A DNA stretch of 64,000 nucleotides from contig NZ_SNYI01000002.1 in the NCBI RefSeq assembly GCF_004362865.1, positions 1,169,727 to 1,233,726 of the forward strand, in the 5' to 3' direction. Positions within the stretch are counted from its first letter, which is position 1. Every line of letters begins with the position of its first letter. The stretch comes from Zeaxanthinibacter enoshimensis (lineage in GTDB: Bacteria; Bacteroidota; Bacteroidia; Flavobacteriales; Flavobacteriaceae). Below, piece after piece: positions 53,354-61,821 of the stretch. Under the pieces are notes generated by a model that saw only the letters and a list, made by a program, of their open reading frames with translations, ran no database searches and was not told the origin of the DNA. The translations under genes and the position numbers were made by a program.

Positions 53354-53968
53354 ATGAAAGGGTTAAGCCGATTATTATTACTCACAGGTTTGTTAGCCTT
53401 CCAAATAAGCTTTGGACAAGACAGTGAACCGGAACTTTCACTGGAACAAGGAACCATTGACAGCCAGTTTGAGTTCATCTTTAAGAATGCCGGGAATTAC
53501 AGGGCTGATGGAAAACGCTATGAAGTTGTTCGCGCGAATAACCTGGAGAAGTTAAGGAACAATGTTAAGGATTCAATGAACGCAGCCAGGACGAAAGCTG
53601 CTCAGTTGAATGCCACCATTGCTGGCCACGAGTCTACCATCACTTCCCTCAACCAAAAATTAGAAGAAACCACCAAAAGCCTTGCTTCTGTTACCGAAGA
53701 AAAAGACAGTATGTCTTTTATAGGTATACAGGTTTCCAAGGGCACCTATAACTTTATCCTCTGGACAATTATACTGGCACTGCTACTAATGCTGTTATTA
53801 TTTATCTACAGGTTCCGTCGCAGCAATTACCTGACACAGGAAGCCAAGGCCAACCTGGCAGAACTGGAAACAGAATATGAGGATCACCGCAGAAGAGCCC
53901 TGGAAAGGGAGCAGCGGATCAGCAGGCAACTGCAGGATGAGATCAATAAGTATAAAAAATCTAAATAA
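53354..53968 (+). CDS. membrane protein with coiled coils, often mislabelled as a tRNA methyltransferase
   Basis: 204 aa. Signal peptide (residues 1-21, ending SFGQ), a predicted coiled coil at about 65-120 (LEKLRNNVKDSMNAARTKAAQLNATIAGHE), one transmembrane helix at about 132-152 (FILWTIILALLLMLLLFIY) and a charged C-terminal helix in the cytoplasm. No methyltransferase motif exists; database entries naming such proteins tRNA (guanine-N1)-methyltransferase reflect only the nearby trmD. Function unknown. Own terminator after it. Confidence 0.82.
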   Translation: MKGLSRLLLLTGLLAFQISFGQDSEPELSLEQGTIDSQFEFIFKNAGNYRADGKRYEVVRANNLEKLRNNVKDSMNAARTKAAQLNATIAGHESTITSLNQKLEETTKSLASVTEEKDSMSFIGIQVSKGTYNFILWTIILALLLMLLLFIYRFRRSNYLTQEAKANLAELETEYEDHRRRALEREQRISRQLQDEINKYKKSK

Positions 53969-53972
53969 TATC

Positions 53973-53996
53973 AACCCCCGTCACCGGGGGTTTTTT
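53973..53996 (+). terminator. intrinsic terminator
   Basis: AACCCCCG / CGGGGGTT with loop TCAC and a T6 run, directly before the GNAT gene at 54001. Confidence 0.9.
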
Positions 53997-54000
53997 AATT

Positions 54001-54447
54001 ATGGAAAGTCTGCGAATTGTCAAGGCCGGCATTGCGGAACTGGATGACCTGGTTCCGCTGATGGACGCCTACCGTGTTTTTTACAAGCAAGCACCAGACG
54101 CTGTAGCAGCCAGGAAATTTCTCCAAGCCAGGATAAACAGGCAGGAATCAGTGATTTTCCTGGCCTATTATAAAGATATTCCTGTCGGTTTCACTCAATT
54201 GTACACCAGTTTCTCTTCGGTAAGCCTGCAACCCCTTTTTATCCTGCACGACCTGTATGTACATAAAGATCACAGGAAAGTGGGTATCGGGGCTGCACTC
54301 CTACTGAAAGCGCAGGATTTATGCAGGGAAATGGAATATAAAGGGGTGGCCCTGGAGACTGCGACGGATAATCCAGCACAACAGCTGTATGAACGATTGG
54401 GATGGGAAAAGGATTCCCATTGTTTTCATTACTTTTGGAAGCTGTAA
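54001..54447 (+). CDS. GNAT family N-acetyltransferase
   Basis: 148 aa. Motif A is LYVHKDHRKVGIGAALLLKAQDLCREM, motif B GVALETATDNPAQQLYERLGWEKDS, a close fit to small amine acetyltransferases. Starts just 4 bp after a terminator T run, so its promoter must lie within or before the previous gene, or the terminator is leaky. It ends 22 bp before trmD; TAATTTTG at 54445 overlaps its 3' end. Confidence 0.9.
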   Translation: MESLRIVKAGIAELDDLVPLMDAYRVFYKQAPDAVAARKFLQARINRQESVIFLAYYKDIPVGFTQLYTSFSSVSLQPLFILHDLYVHKDHRKVGIGAALLLKAQDLCREMEYKGVALETATDNPAQQLYERLGWEKDSHCFHYFWKL

Positions 54448-54469
54448 TTTTGCACCATAAGAGGACATC

Positions 54470-55144
54470 ATGCGTATAGATATTATCACCGTTTTACCAG
54501 AATTAATGAAAAGCCCGTTCGAGGCCTCTATCCTGAAACGTGCCCAGGAAAAAGGACTTGTCGAGGTGCATTTTCACAACCTTCGGGATTATTCGACCAA
54601 TAAATACAAACAGGTTGATGACTACCAGTTTGGTGGCGGTGCAGGAATGGTATTAATGATAGAGCCCATAGATAAATGCATCAGTAAACTTAAGGCAGAG
54701 AGAGATTATGACGAGGTTATCTATATGACGCCTGATGGGGAAACACTCAACCAGAAAATTGCGAACCAATTATCATTAATAGGGAATATAATAATCCTTT
54801 GCGGACATTATAAAGGGGTAGACCAGAGAGTGAGGGATACCATGATCACCCGGGAGATCTCTATTGGGGATTATGTCTTGTCTGGCGGTGAATTAGGAGC
54901 AGCCGTTCTGTGCGATTCCGTAATCCGATTACTGCCCGGAGTCCTGAATGATGAAACTTCTGCACTTACAGACACCTTCCAGGATAACCTGCTTGCCCCC
55001 CCGGTTTATACCAGGCCGAGAGACTACAAAGGACATACAGTACCTGAGATATTATTAAGCGGGGATTTTCCGAAGATTGAACAATGGCGGGAAGACAGGG
55101 CTATGGAAAGAACAGAACAATTACGTCCGGACCTCTTAAAATAA
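54470..55144 (+). CDS. trmD: tRNA (guanine37-N1)-methyltransferase TrmD
   Basis: Methylates G37 next to the anticodon, which prevents +1 frameshifts. 224 aa, SPOUT fold with trefoil knot. The signature [34 protein letters not shown] and [14 protein letters not shown] are all present, as is the C-terminal [21 protein letters not shown]. It precedes rplS, as in many bacteria; rpsP and rimM are not next to it here. Confidence 0.97.
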   Translation: MRIDIITVLPELMKSPFEASILKRAQEKGLVEVHFHNLRDYSTNKYKQVDDYQFGGGAGMVLMIEPIDKCISKLKAERDYDEVIYMTPDGETLNQKIANQLSLIGNIIILCGHYKGVDQRVRDTMITREISIGDYVLSGGELGAAVLCDSVIRLLPGVLNDETSALTDTFQDNLLAPPVYTRPRDYKGHTVPEILLSGDFPKIEQWREDRAMERTEQLRPDLLK

Positions 55145-55190
55145 GGGGAAACACGAATTTCCCGTCAGGGTAAAAAAGCTTTTGAAATAC

Positions 55191-55220
55191 TTGCGAGTAT
55201 CCAATTAATCATTAATTTTG
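55191..55220 (+). promoter_or_regulatory. rplS promoter
   Basis: TTG (55191-55193), 19-bp spacer, TAATTTTG (55213-55220): an excellent match to the Bacteroidota sigma-A promoter. It would start an mRNA with a leader of about 65 bases. Confidence 0.75.
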
Positions 55221-55225
55221 CACAC

Positions 55226-55291
55226 GGTTAAAATCAACCTCTGACGAGGTACGTGAATGTTGGTTTTGATAAACTCTAACAAAATATTATC
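55226..55291 (+). promoter_or_regulatory. structured rplS mRNA leader, possible L19 autoregulatory leader
   Basis: Inner hairpin ACCTC-TGAC-GAGGT (55237-55250) is enclosed by AAAATCA (55230-55236) pairing with TGGTTTT (55261-55267; one wobble), leaving a ten-base 3' bulge. A Flavobacteria L19 leader family has been described; I believe this is a member, but I have not aligned it. Confidence 0.5.
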
Positions 55292-55642
55292 ATGGAAGCC
55301 TTACTAAAATACGTTGAGGACGAATTTGTATCCAAAAAAGAATTTCCTTCTTTTTCAGCTGGTGACACTATTACAGTATACTACGAGATCAAGGAAGGTG
55401 AAAAAACACGTACCCAGTTTTTCAGGGGTGTAGTCATTCAACGAAGAGGTACCGGGGCTACCGAGACTTTTACTATCCGTAAAATGTCCGGGACTGTAGG
55501 TGTGGAAAGAATTTTCCCTATCAACATGCCAGCCCTTCAGAAAATTGAGGTCAACAAGAAAGGTAAAGTACGTAGAGCACGTATCTTCTACTTCAGAGGC
55601 CTTACCGGTAAAAAAGCGAGAATTAAAGAAGTTCGTAAATAA
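55292..55642 (+). CDS. rplS: 50S ribosomal protein L19
   Basis: 116 aa, normal length. FSAGDTITVYYEIKEGEKTRTQFFRGVVIQRRGTGATETFTIRKMSGTVGVERIFPINMP is highly conserved L19 sequence; the protein sits at the 30S-50S interface. Own promoter and a structured leader; strong terminator 20 bp after the stop. Confidence 0.98.
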   Translation: MEALLKYVEDEFVSKKEFPSFSAGDTITVYYEIKEGEKTRTQFFRGVVIQRRGTGATETFTIRKMSGTVGVERIFPINMPALQKIEVNKKGKVRRARIFYFRGLTGKKARIKEVRK

Positions 55643-55660
55643 CCGAAGAGAATTAAAACT

Positions 55661-55694
55661 AAAAAAGCCCCGTTGTAAAACGGGGCTTTTTTGT
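55661..55694. terminator. bidirectional rplS/rocD terminator
   Basis: AAAAAAGCCCCG / CGGGGCTTTTTT with an eight-base loop between convergent rplS and rocD; T runs on both strands. Confidence 0.92.
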
Positions 55695-55708
55695 TGCTGT
55701 ATATTTCT

Positions 55709-56989
55709 TTATTTCTCAAATGTCTTCAGGACAGAAGTGATAATCTCCACACACTCCATAAGCTGATCTTCTGTCATAACCAATGGAGGGGCAAAACGGA
55801 TAATATTTCCGTGCGTTGGTTTTGCCAGCAATCCCTTTTCTTTAAATGCCATGCAAATATCCCATGCGGTAGTACTATCCTCGGAGTCATTAATAAGGAT
55901 AGCGTTCAGTAATCCTTTTCCTCTTACCGCATTTACGATAGTTGAATTATCAATGAATTTCTGCATTTCTGAACGGAACAGTTCGCCCAGCACATGGGCG
56001 TTTTCTGCAAGTCGCTCTTCTTTGACCACGTTCAGGGCAGCCATACCAACTGCTGCTGCTACCGGGTTACCACCAAAAGTACTCCCGTGGCTTCCGGGAA
56101 TAATAACATCCATGATATCATCATTGGCCATTACACCGGAAACCGGGTAAGCTCCCCCCGAAAGGGCTTTCCCGAGAATTACAATATCAGCCTTGATTTC
56201 AGGTTCACCACTGCAGTGGCGATCAGGACACGAGCAATTACCACAGGTAGCCAGTAACTTACCGGTCCGGGCAATTCCAGTCTGAACTTCATCCGCAATA
56301 AACAGGACGTTGTATTTCTCACACAAAGCTTTGGCTGAAGCGAGGTAACCTTCACTTGGCACATAGACACCAGCCTCGCCCTGTATAGGTTCTACCAGGA
56401 AACCGGCAATTTTGTCGTTAGATTTAAATGCTTTTTCCAGTGCTTCCAGGTTATCATATTCTACTTTAATAAAGCCCTGGGTGTAAGGACCAAAATTCTT
56501 GGTCGCCACAGGATCGTTGGAAAAAGAGATGATCGTGGTGGTTCGTCCATGGAAGTTATTTTCACAAACGACGATCTGTGCTTCATTGGGGGATATTCCC
56601 TTTTTCTCATAAGCCCACCGGCGGCAGATCTTAAGGGCAGTCTCCACGGCTTCAGCCCCGGTATTCATAGGTAAGAACTTGTCGTAATGAAAAGTTTCAG
56701 AGACGTATTTTTCGAACTTCCCGAGCATATCGTTGTAAAATGCCCTTGAAGTAAGCGTTAGTGTTTTAGCTTGTTCCGTCATTGCTCCTACGATGTCCGG
56801 ATGACAATGCCCCTGGTTCACCGCAGAATAAGCCGAGAGGAAATCGTAATATCTCCTTCCTTCAACATCCCAGACAAAGACACCTTCTCCCCTGCTTAAT
56901 ACAGCAGGTAAGGGATGATAGTTATGAGCACCGTATTTATCCTCTAATGCGATTGCGTCGGCAGAGGTCATTTTTTCCAAAACTGACAT
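55709..56989 (-). CDS. rocD: ornithine--oxo-acid transaminase with Cys-rich insertion
   Basis: PLP enzyme moving the delta-amino group of ornithine to 2-oxoglutarate, giving glutamate semialdehyde. 426 aa, class III fold. PLP-binding Asp233 in FIADEVQTGIARTGK and Schiff-base Lys274 in VILGKALSGGAYP; NFHGRTTTIISFSNDP is the cofactor loop. Between them, residues 249-266 contain CGNCSCPDRHC, four cysteines in a short loop not found in classical RocD, which could hold a metal. Monocistronic and convergent with rplS. Confidence 0.94.
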   Translation of the reverse strand: MSVLEKMTSADAIALEDKYGAHNYHPLPAVLSRGEGVFVWDVEGRRYYDFLSAYSAVNQGHCHPDIVGAMTEQAKTLTLTSRAFYNDMLGKFEKYVSETFHYDKFLPMNTGAEAVETALKICRRWAYEKKGISPNEAQIVVCENNFHGRTTTIISFSNDPVATKNFGPYTQGFIKVEYDNLEALEKAFKSNDKIAGFLVEPIQGEAGVYVPSEGYLASAKALCEKYNVLFIADEVQTGIARTGKLLATCGNCSCPDRHCSGEPEIKADIVILGKALSGGAYPVSGVMANDDIMDVIIPGSHGSTFGGNPVAAAVGMAALNVVKEERLAENAHVLGELFRSEMQKFIDNSTIVNAVRGKGLLNAILINDSEDSTTAWDICMAFKEKGLLAKPTHGNIIRFAPPLVMTEDQLMECVEIITSVLKTFEK

Positions 56990-57158
56990 GATGTAATAAT
57001 TTTTAAGTAAAACTTTGGCAATTCCTTCTTAAGGAGAGAAATCATCCATCGGAGTGTCGCTAAATTACGAAAACTTCAACGATTTCGGGGTATCCGGGTA
57101 TTAGTTATTCTGATTCATTTTCGATAAAAACTGTCCTTATAATGTGCGTTGGGATTAG

Positions 57159-57166
57159 TATTTTTG
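57159..57166 (+). promoter_or_regulatory. rlmD promoter -7 element
   Basis: TATTTTTG matches TAnnTTTG and ends four bases before the ATG at 57171, predicting a leaderless transcript. Confidence 0.6.
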
Positions 57167-57170
57167 CGGC

Positions 57171-58586
57171 ATGCGAAAAAAGAATGTAAGGAAAACCTTT
57201 GAGAAACTTCACGTGGATCGTGCAGGTTCAAAAGGCAAGGCGATTGCTAAAGCTCCCGATGGGAAAGTCATTTTCATTTCCAATGCCGTACCCGGTGATG
57301 TGGCCGATATCCAGACCACAAAGAAACGAAAATCCTATTACGAAGGGGTAGCTACCAACTTTCATACGCTCTCTGAACGGCGAACTACCCCGGAGTGTAA
57401 GCATTTCGGAGTATGCGGGGGTTGCAAATGGCAGCATATGGGGTATGAACATCAACTGGAATTCAAGCAGAATGAAGTTACTGAGAACCTGGTGAGAATC
57501 GGTCACCTGGAACTACCCGAGGTAGAGCCCATTCTCGGCTCAGAAAAGCAGTACTTCTACCGCAACAAGATGGAATTCTCTTTCTCTGACAGCCGTTGGT
57601 TGACCCCTACCGAAATAAGCGGTGACAAGGAAATTACAGATAAGAATGCCCTGGGCTTCCATATCCCCGGGATGTGGGACAAGATCCTGGATATAGAAAA
57701 ATGTCACCTGCAACCGGAACCCTCTAACGCTATCAGGCTTGAGGTAAAACATTTCAGTGAAAACAACGGGCTTAGTTTCTTTAACCCCAGGAGGCAGGAA
57801 GGGATGCTGAGAACTCTCATGATCCGAACCTCTTCTACCGGAGAAGTTATGGTACTCATCCAGTTTTATGAAGATGACAAGGAAAAACGGGAACTATTGT
57901 TAAATCACATAGCAACTACATTCCCGGAAATAACTTCCCTCCTGTACGTCATCAACCAGAAAGCCAACGACACTTTGTATGACCAGGAAATCCTATGTTA
58001 TTCCGGGCGAGACCATATTTTCGAGGAAATGGAGGGATTGCGATTCAAAATCAACGCAAAGTCATTTTACCAGACGAACTCGGAGCAGGCCTACGAGTTA
58101 TATAAAATTGCGCGGGAATTTGCCGGCCTGAAAGGCGATGAACTGGTATACGATCTTTACACCGGGACCGGGACCATAGCACAATTCATCGCAAAAAAAG
58201 CAAAGCACGTAGTGGGCATAGAAGCGGTACCTGATGCTATCGAGGCGGCCAAAGCCAATGCAAAAGATAATGGTATAGGCAATACCAGTTTCTTTGCCGG
58301 TGACATGCGCAAAATTTTCAATAAAGAATTTATAGAACGAAACGGGCAACCAGATGTTATCATTACTGATCCGCCACGGGAAGGAATGCACCCTGCTGTT
58401 GTAGAACAGATTCTAAATATTCATCCGGACCGCATCGTTTATGTAAGTTGTAACAGTGCAACGCAGGCCAGGGACCTGGCGTTATTAAAAGAAGATTATA
58501 CCATTACCAGAGTGAGAGCTGTGGATATGTTTCCGCAGACCCACCACGTGGAAAATGTTGTACTTTTAGAAAAAAAGCAGCCATAG
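57171..58586 (+). CDS. rlmD: 23S rRNA (uracil1939-C5)-methyltransferase RlmD
   Basis: 471 aa. N-terminal TRAM RNA-binding domain (about residues 10-65; GKAIAKAPDGKVIFISNAVPGDVADI), four-Cys [4Fe-4S] cluster with CKHFGVCGGCKW near residues 76-87, central strand domain, and methyltransferase domain with DLYTGTGTIAQFIA, VITDPPREGMHP and the catalytic Cys in IVYVSCNSATQARDL. Together these define the RumA/RlmD family. Followed 4 bp later by the DUF6452 lipoprotein gene, a conserved Flavobacteriia arrangement. Confidence 0.95.
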   Translation: MRKKNVRKTFEKLHVDRAGSKGKAIAKAPDGKVIFISNAVPGDVADIQTTKKRKSYYEGVATNFHTLSERRTTPECKHFGVCGGCKWQHMGYEHQLEFKQNEVTENLVRIGHLELPEVEPILGSEKQYFYRNKMEFSFSDSRWLTPTEISGDKEITDKNALGFHIPGMWDKILDIEKCHLQPEPSNAIRLEVKHFSENNGLSFFNPRRQEGMLRTLMIRTSSTGEVMVLIQFYEDDKEKRELLLNHIATTFPEITSLLYVINQKANDTLYDQEILCYSGRDHIFEEMEGLRFKINAKSFYQTNSEQAYELYKIAREFAGLKGDELVYDLYTGTGTIAQFIAKKAKHVVGIEAVPDAIEAAKANAKDNGIGNTSFFAGDMRKIFNKEFIERNGQPDVIITDPPREGMHPAVVEQILNIHPDRIVYVSCNSATQARDLALLKEDYTITRVRAVDMFPQTHHVENVVLLEKKQP

Positions 58587-58590
58587 CTAC

Positions 58591-59112
58591 ATGAGTAATA
58601 AAACATCACAACGATTAGCAGCCGGGGTACTACTGTCGCTGCTGTGTATTATAAGTTTTAACGCCTGTGAAAAGGACGATATCTGTGTAGACGGTAATAC
58701 CCCTTTACTCGTTGTGACATTTTATGACCTGGCCGATTCCACCACTTCAAAAGACGTCAATAACCTGAGAATTATCGGATTAGAACAGGGGCAGGTGGTA
58801 AATACATTTTCTGATCGCAGCGTTCAGGATTCCATCGGGCTTCCTTTGAGGATCAATAACGCGGAGACACGCTTTATCATGATCAAGGATTCTGCGGATG
58901 AAAACGAAGTGGAAACCGGGAACAGGGATACGATCACTCTATCTTATGATACTGAGGAAGTCTTTGTGTCGAGGGCTTGCGGTTTTATAGCGAATTTCAA
59001 TAACCTCAATGCTGCTGTTACTGCAGATACAGATAACTGGATCCAGGAGGTATTAATTGAGCAACCAACTGTTACAAATCAAAACACCACGCATGTTAAA
59101 ATATATCACTAG
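58591..59112 (+). CDS. DUF6452 family lipoprotein
   Basis: 173 aa. Lipoprotein signal with lipobox SFNAC (Cys at residue 26), then EKDDICVDGNTPLLVVTFYDLADSTTSKDV, matching DUF6452. The mature part looks like a small beta sandwich. It overlaps the following DUF6048 gene by 20 bp. The two families travel together next to rlmD in Flavobacteriia and probably act together at the outer membrane. Function unknown. Confidence 0.87.
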   Translation: MSNKTSQRLAAGVLLSLLCIISFNACEKDDICVDGNTPLLVVTFYDLADSTTSKDVNNLRIIGLEQGQVVNTFSDRSVQDSIGLPLRINNAETRFIMIKDSADENEVETGNRDTITLSYDTEEVFVSRACGFIANFNNLNAAVTADTDNWIQEVLIEQPTVTNQNTTHVKIYH

Positions 59113-59872
59113 GCTGTTATTATTTTCCTGCCTGTTTACGGGGTATACCCAGGAATCTGCCGTGGTCGCAAATCAAAAGGATAGCCTGGTATATAAACAG
59201 CCCTACGGACTCCGTGTTGGGGTTGATCTCAGCAAAGTCGCGCTCTCCTATTTTAATGATGATTATACCGGTTTAGAGATTGTAGGGGATTACAGGCTGT
59301 CACAGAACCTGTACCTGGCAGGAGAGTTAGGCCGGGAGGAAAAAAGACAGACAGAGATTCTCGGGAACGGGATTAACGAGGGCGACATCCTGCTTTATGA
59401 TTTTACTCCCAGTGGTAACTACATTAAGCTCGGGGTGGACCTGAATACCTATGATAACTGGTACGGGATGAATAATTCGATCTATATCGGGGGAAGATAT
59501 GCTTTCAGCACCTTTAAAAAAACCTTGAACGCTTACCAGATTTACGATACCAACAGGTACTGGAATGCTGATGGCTTCACTGCAGGCAGCGGGGAGCTGA
59601 CCGGGGAATATTCCGGTCTGAACGCCTCGTGGCTCGAATTTTTATTCGGAGTAAAAGTCGAAATGTTCAAAAACCTTTACCTGGGAGCCAGCGCCCGTCT
59701 GATGTTCCTGGTAAGTAACAAGGATTCCGGGGTAATGACTAATTTATGGATACCCGGGTTTACTAAAGTAACTGACGGCAGCAATTTTGGGGTGAATTAC
59801 AATTATACGATCTCGTATATGATCCCACTCTACAAAAAAGTCAAGAAGAAAAAACCGGAGATAAGTCAGTAA
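59093..59872 (+). CDS. DUF6048 family outer-membrane protein
   Basis: 259 aa. I take ATG 59093, giving the signal peptide MLKYITRLLLFSCLFTGYTQ; the frame extends 36 bp further upstream without a signal. The mature protein is full of amphipathic strands (LRVGVDLSKVALSYFNDDYTGLEIVGDYRLSQNLYLAGELG) as in small outer-membrane beta-barrels, and ends in basic residues. Overlaps DUF6452 by 20 bp. It is convergent with the THUMP methyltransferase gene, 17 bp apart, with no clear terminator. Confidence 0.87.
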   Translation: MLKYITRLLLFSCLFTGYTQESAVVANQKDSLVYKQPYGLRVGVDLSKVALSYFNDDYTGLEIVGDYRLSQNLYLAGELGREEKRQTEILGNGINEGDILLYDFTPSGNYIKLGVDLNTYDNWYGMNNSIYIGGRYAFSTFKKTLNAYQIYDTNRYWNADGFTAGSGELTGEYSGLNASWLEFLFGVKVEMFKNLYLGASARLMFLVSNKDSGVMTNLWIPGFTKVTDGSNFGVNYNYTISYMIPLYKKVKKKKPEISQ

Positions 59873-59889
59873 AATCTTAAGCTACTGCT

Positions 59890-61050
59890 CTAATCAGCCG
59901 TTTGATGTTTTGCCTTTTTACTTCCTGAATATATTTCGTATTTAACAAAACGAGATTCCAGCTGGCTGTTGTAGACTTTAATTTTCCTGGAAGTCCTGAG
60001 TCCTACATGTTTCAGGGATTCCATATTAGAGCTGATAAACCATGCTTCTGTACCCGGATAATTTTGTTTCAGTGTATCACCGATCTGCCCATAGAATTTC
60101 GGCATATCGATCTGCAGCCGGGTTCCGTAGGGAGGGTTAAAGACCATATGCAGGTGAGCATCGGTTTCCTTCTTAGAATCAAAGAAACTTTTTTCCTCAA
60201 TAGTAATATATTCCGACAGGCCGGCGTTCTCAACGTTATCTTTAGCCTTCATCACTGCTGATGGGGCCTTGTCATACCCTTTGATCTTAAAATGAAATTC
60301 CCTGGCCTTGTTAAGGCTGGCTTCTGCGATCTTATCATAGAGCTCCTGGTCAAAATCTTTCCAGTTCTTAAAACAGAATTCCTTCCTGTTAATGTTAGGG
60401 GGGATATTACAAGCGATCATTGCTGCTTCTACAAGAAATGTTCCACTCCCGCACATCGGGTCGAGGAAATCACTCCTGCCGTCCCAGCCACTCATCAGTA
60501 AGAGTCCGGCGGCAAGTACTTCATTGATAGGCGCGATATTCGTCGCCAGGCGATATCCACGATGGTGCAGGGATGCTCCGGAACTATCAAGGGATACGTG
60601 GCAAAGTGAGCCCTGGATATGGATATTGATCCTGATATCCGCATGTTTGGTATCTACACTGGGCCTGGTTCCGTACTGGTCCCGGAATTTATCTACTATA
60701 GCATCCTTAACCTTTTGAGAAACAAACAAGGAATTGGAAAATTCGTCAGAGAGCAGGACAGTATCAACCACGAAGGTCTGGTCTTTGGTCATGAACGCCT
60801 CCCAATCCATCGCATAGATCTGGTTGTAAAGATCATTCTGTTGCCGAATGGTAAAGGAGGTAATTGGCTTCAGAACCTTGATCGCGGTTCTCAGGCAAAG
60901 GTTAGCCTTATACATAAATCCTTTATCCCCTTCAAAGAAAACCGTACGCACTCCCTGGGTGACATTACCCGCTCCTAGGTTCCGGAGTTCCTTGGCAAGC
61001 AGATCTTCAAATCCGTGCAACGTTTTGGCCAGCATTTTATAATTACCCAT
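59890..61050 (-). CDS. THUMP-domain class I rRNA methyltransferase (RlmL N-terminal-like)
   Basis: 386 aa. Residues 40-160 form a THUMP RNA-binding domain (DKFRDQYGTRPSVDTKHADIRINIHIQGSLCHVSLDSSG). The methyltransferase domain has FLDPMCGSGTFLVEAAMIACN and the catalytic NPPYG in VFNPPYGTRLQID. This corresponds to the RlmL part of E. coli RlmKL, which makes m2G2445 in 23S rRNA; the RlmK half is missing, as is normal outside gammaproteobacteria. A second start at the Met of MLAKTLHGFE, five residues in, is possible. Confidence 0.92.
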   Translation of the reverse strand: MGNYKMLAKTLHGFEDLLAKELRNLGAGNVTQGVRTVFFEGDKGFMYKANLCLRTAIKVLKPITSFTIRQQNDLYNQIYAMDWEAFMTKDQTFVVDTVLLSDEFSNSLFVSQKVKDAIVDKFRDQYGTRPSVDTKHADIRINIHIQGSLCHVSLDSSGASLHHRGYRLATNIAPINEVLAAGLLLMSGWDGRSDFLDPMCGSGTFLVEAAMIACNIPPNINRKEFCFKNWKDFDQELYDKIAEASLNKAREFHFKIKGYDKAPSAVMKAKDNVENAGLSEYITIEEKSFFDSKKETDAHLHMVFNPPYGTRLQIDMPKFYGQIGDTLKQNYPGTEAWFISSNMESLKHVGLRTSRKIKVYNSQLESRFVKYEIYSGSKKAKHQTAD

Positions 61051-61134
61051 AATCCAATGTGTGTGAAGTACAAAAATACACTAATTTTGCCCCTAATCCT
61101 TACCAAACACAAATAGCCTTTTAGCGATTATTTA

Positions 61135-61806
61135 ATGAACTATTTATTACCTGTACTGGCGGTTCTCCTCAGTTTTGCTTTTATATTCCTGACCAAACCA
61201 CGTTCCCGCAAGGAAGTTCGTTTATTGCTGGCATTTAGCGGGGCCTTTCTGCTTGCGCTTACTGTATTTGAATTATTGCCCGAGGTTTTTGCCGGCCCGG
61301 ATCCCAGGTTATCCGGGATCTTCATCATGCTGGGTATTTTGTTACAGATTTTTTTAGAATTCTTTTCTAAAGGCGCGGAACACGGCCATGTTCATATGCA
61401 GAATGAATCCAACACATTTCCCTGGTTACTGTTTATCAGCCTCTCTCTGCACTCCTTCCTCGAAGGAATTCCAGTAGAGAAGCACGGGTCTATTCTTTAC
61501 GGGATCATCGTTCACAAGGTACCAATAGCCTTGGTCTTGAGTATATTCTTACTGCACTCAAAAATGGAGAGGTACCTCGCCTTCATGTTTATGTTATTCT
61601 TTTCCATGATGACCCCTTTGGGAACTTTTTTTGCGGCCAATTCCGATTGGGCCGACACCTATTACCTGCCGCTGACATCCCTGGTCATCGGGGTTTTCCT
61701 TCACATCTCGACGGTTATCCTTTTTGAGAGTTCTGAAGGGCACAGCTTTAATATCCGCAAGATCGGTGTTATTATACTGGGGATCGCCGTGGCCTACTTT
61801 ATGTAA
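61135..61806 (+). CDS. ZIP family metal transporter
   Basis: 223 aa, about seven transmembrane helices. Helix IV-V motifs LHSFLEGIPVEKHGSILYGIIVHKVPIALVLSIFLL carry His and Glu residues of the ZIP binuclear site (HSFLEG, HKVP). The His-rich loop between helices III and IV is short (EHGHVHMQNE). It imports Zn2+ or Fe2+/Mn2+; specificity not readable. It is divergent from the THUMP gene and convergent with the hemolysin III gene. Confidence 0.9.
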   Translation: MNYLLPVLAVLLSFAFIFLTKPRSRKEVRLLLAFSGAFLLALTVFELLPEVFAGPDPRLSGIFIMLGILLQIFLEFFSKGAEHGHVHMQNESNTFPWLLFISLSLHSFLEGIPVEKHGSILYGIIVHKVPIALVLSIFLLHSKMERYLAFMFMLFFSMMTPLGTFFAANSDWADTYYLPLTSLVIGVFLHISTVILFESSEGHSFNIRKIGVIILGIAVAYFM

Positions 61807-61821
61807 GGGCAATACCAGGTA

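Noticed and set aside
53354..53968. tRNA (guanine-N1)-methyltransferase
   Set aside because: Such labels exist for similar proteins, but the sequence is a membrane-anchored coiled-coil protein; the true TrmD is at 54470-55144.
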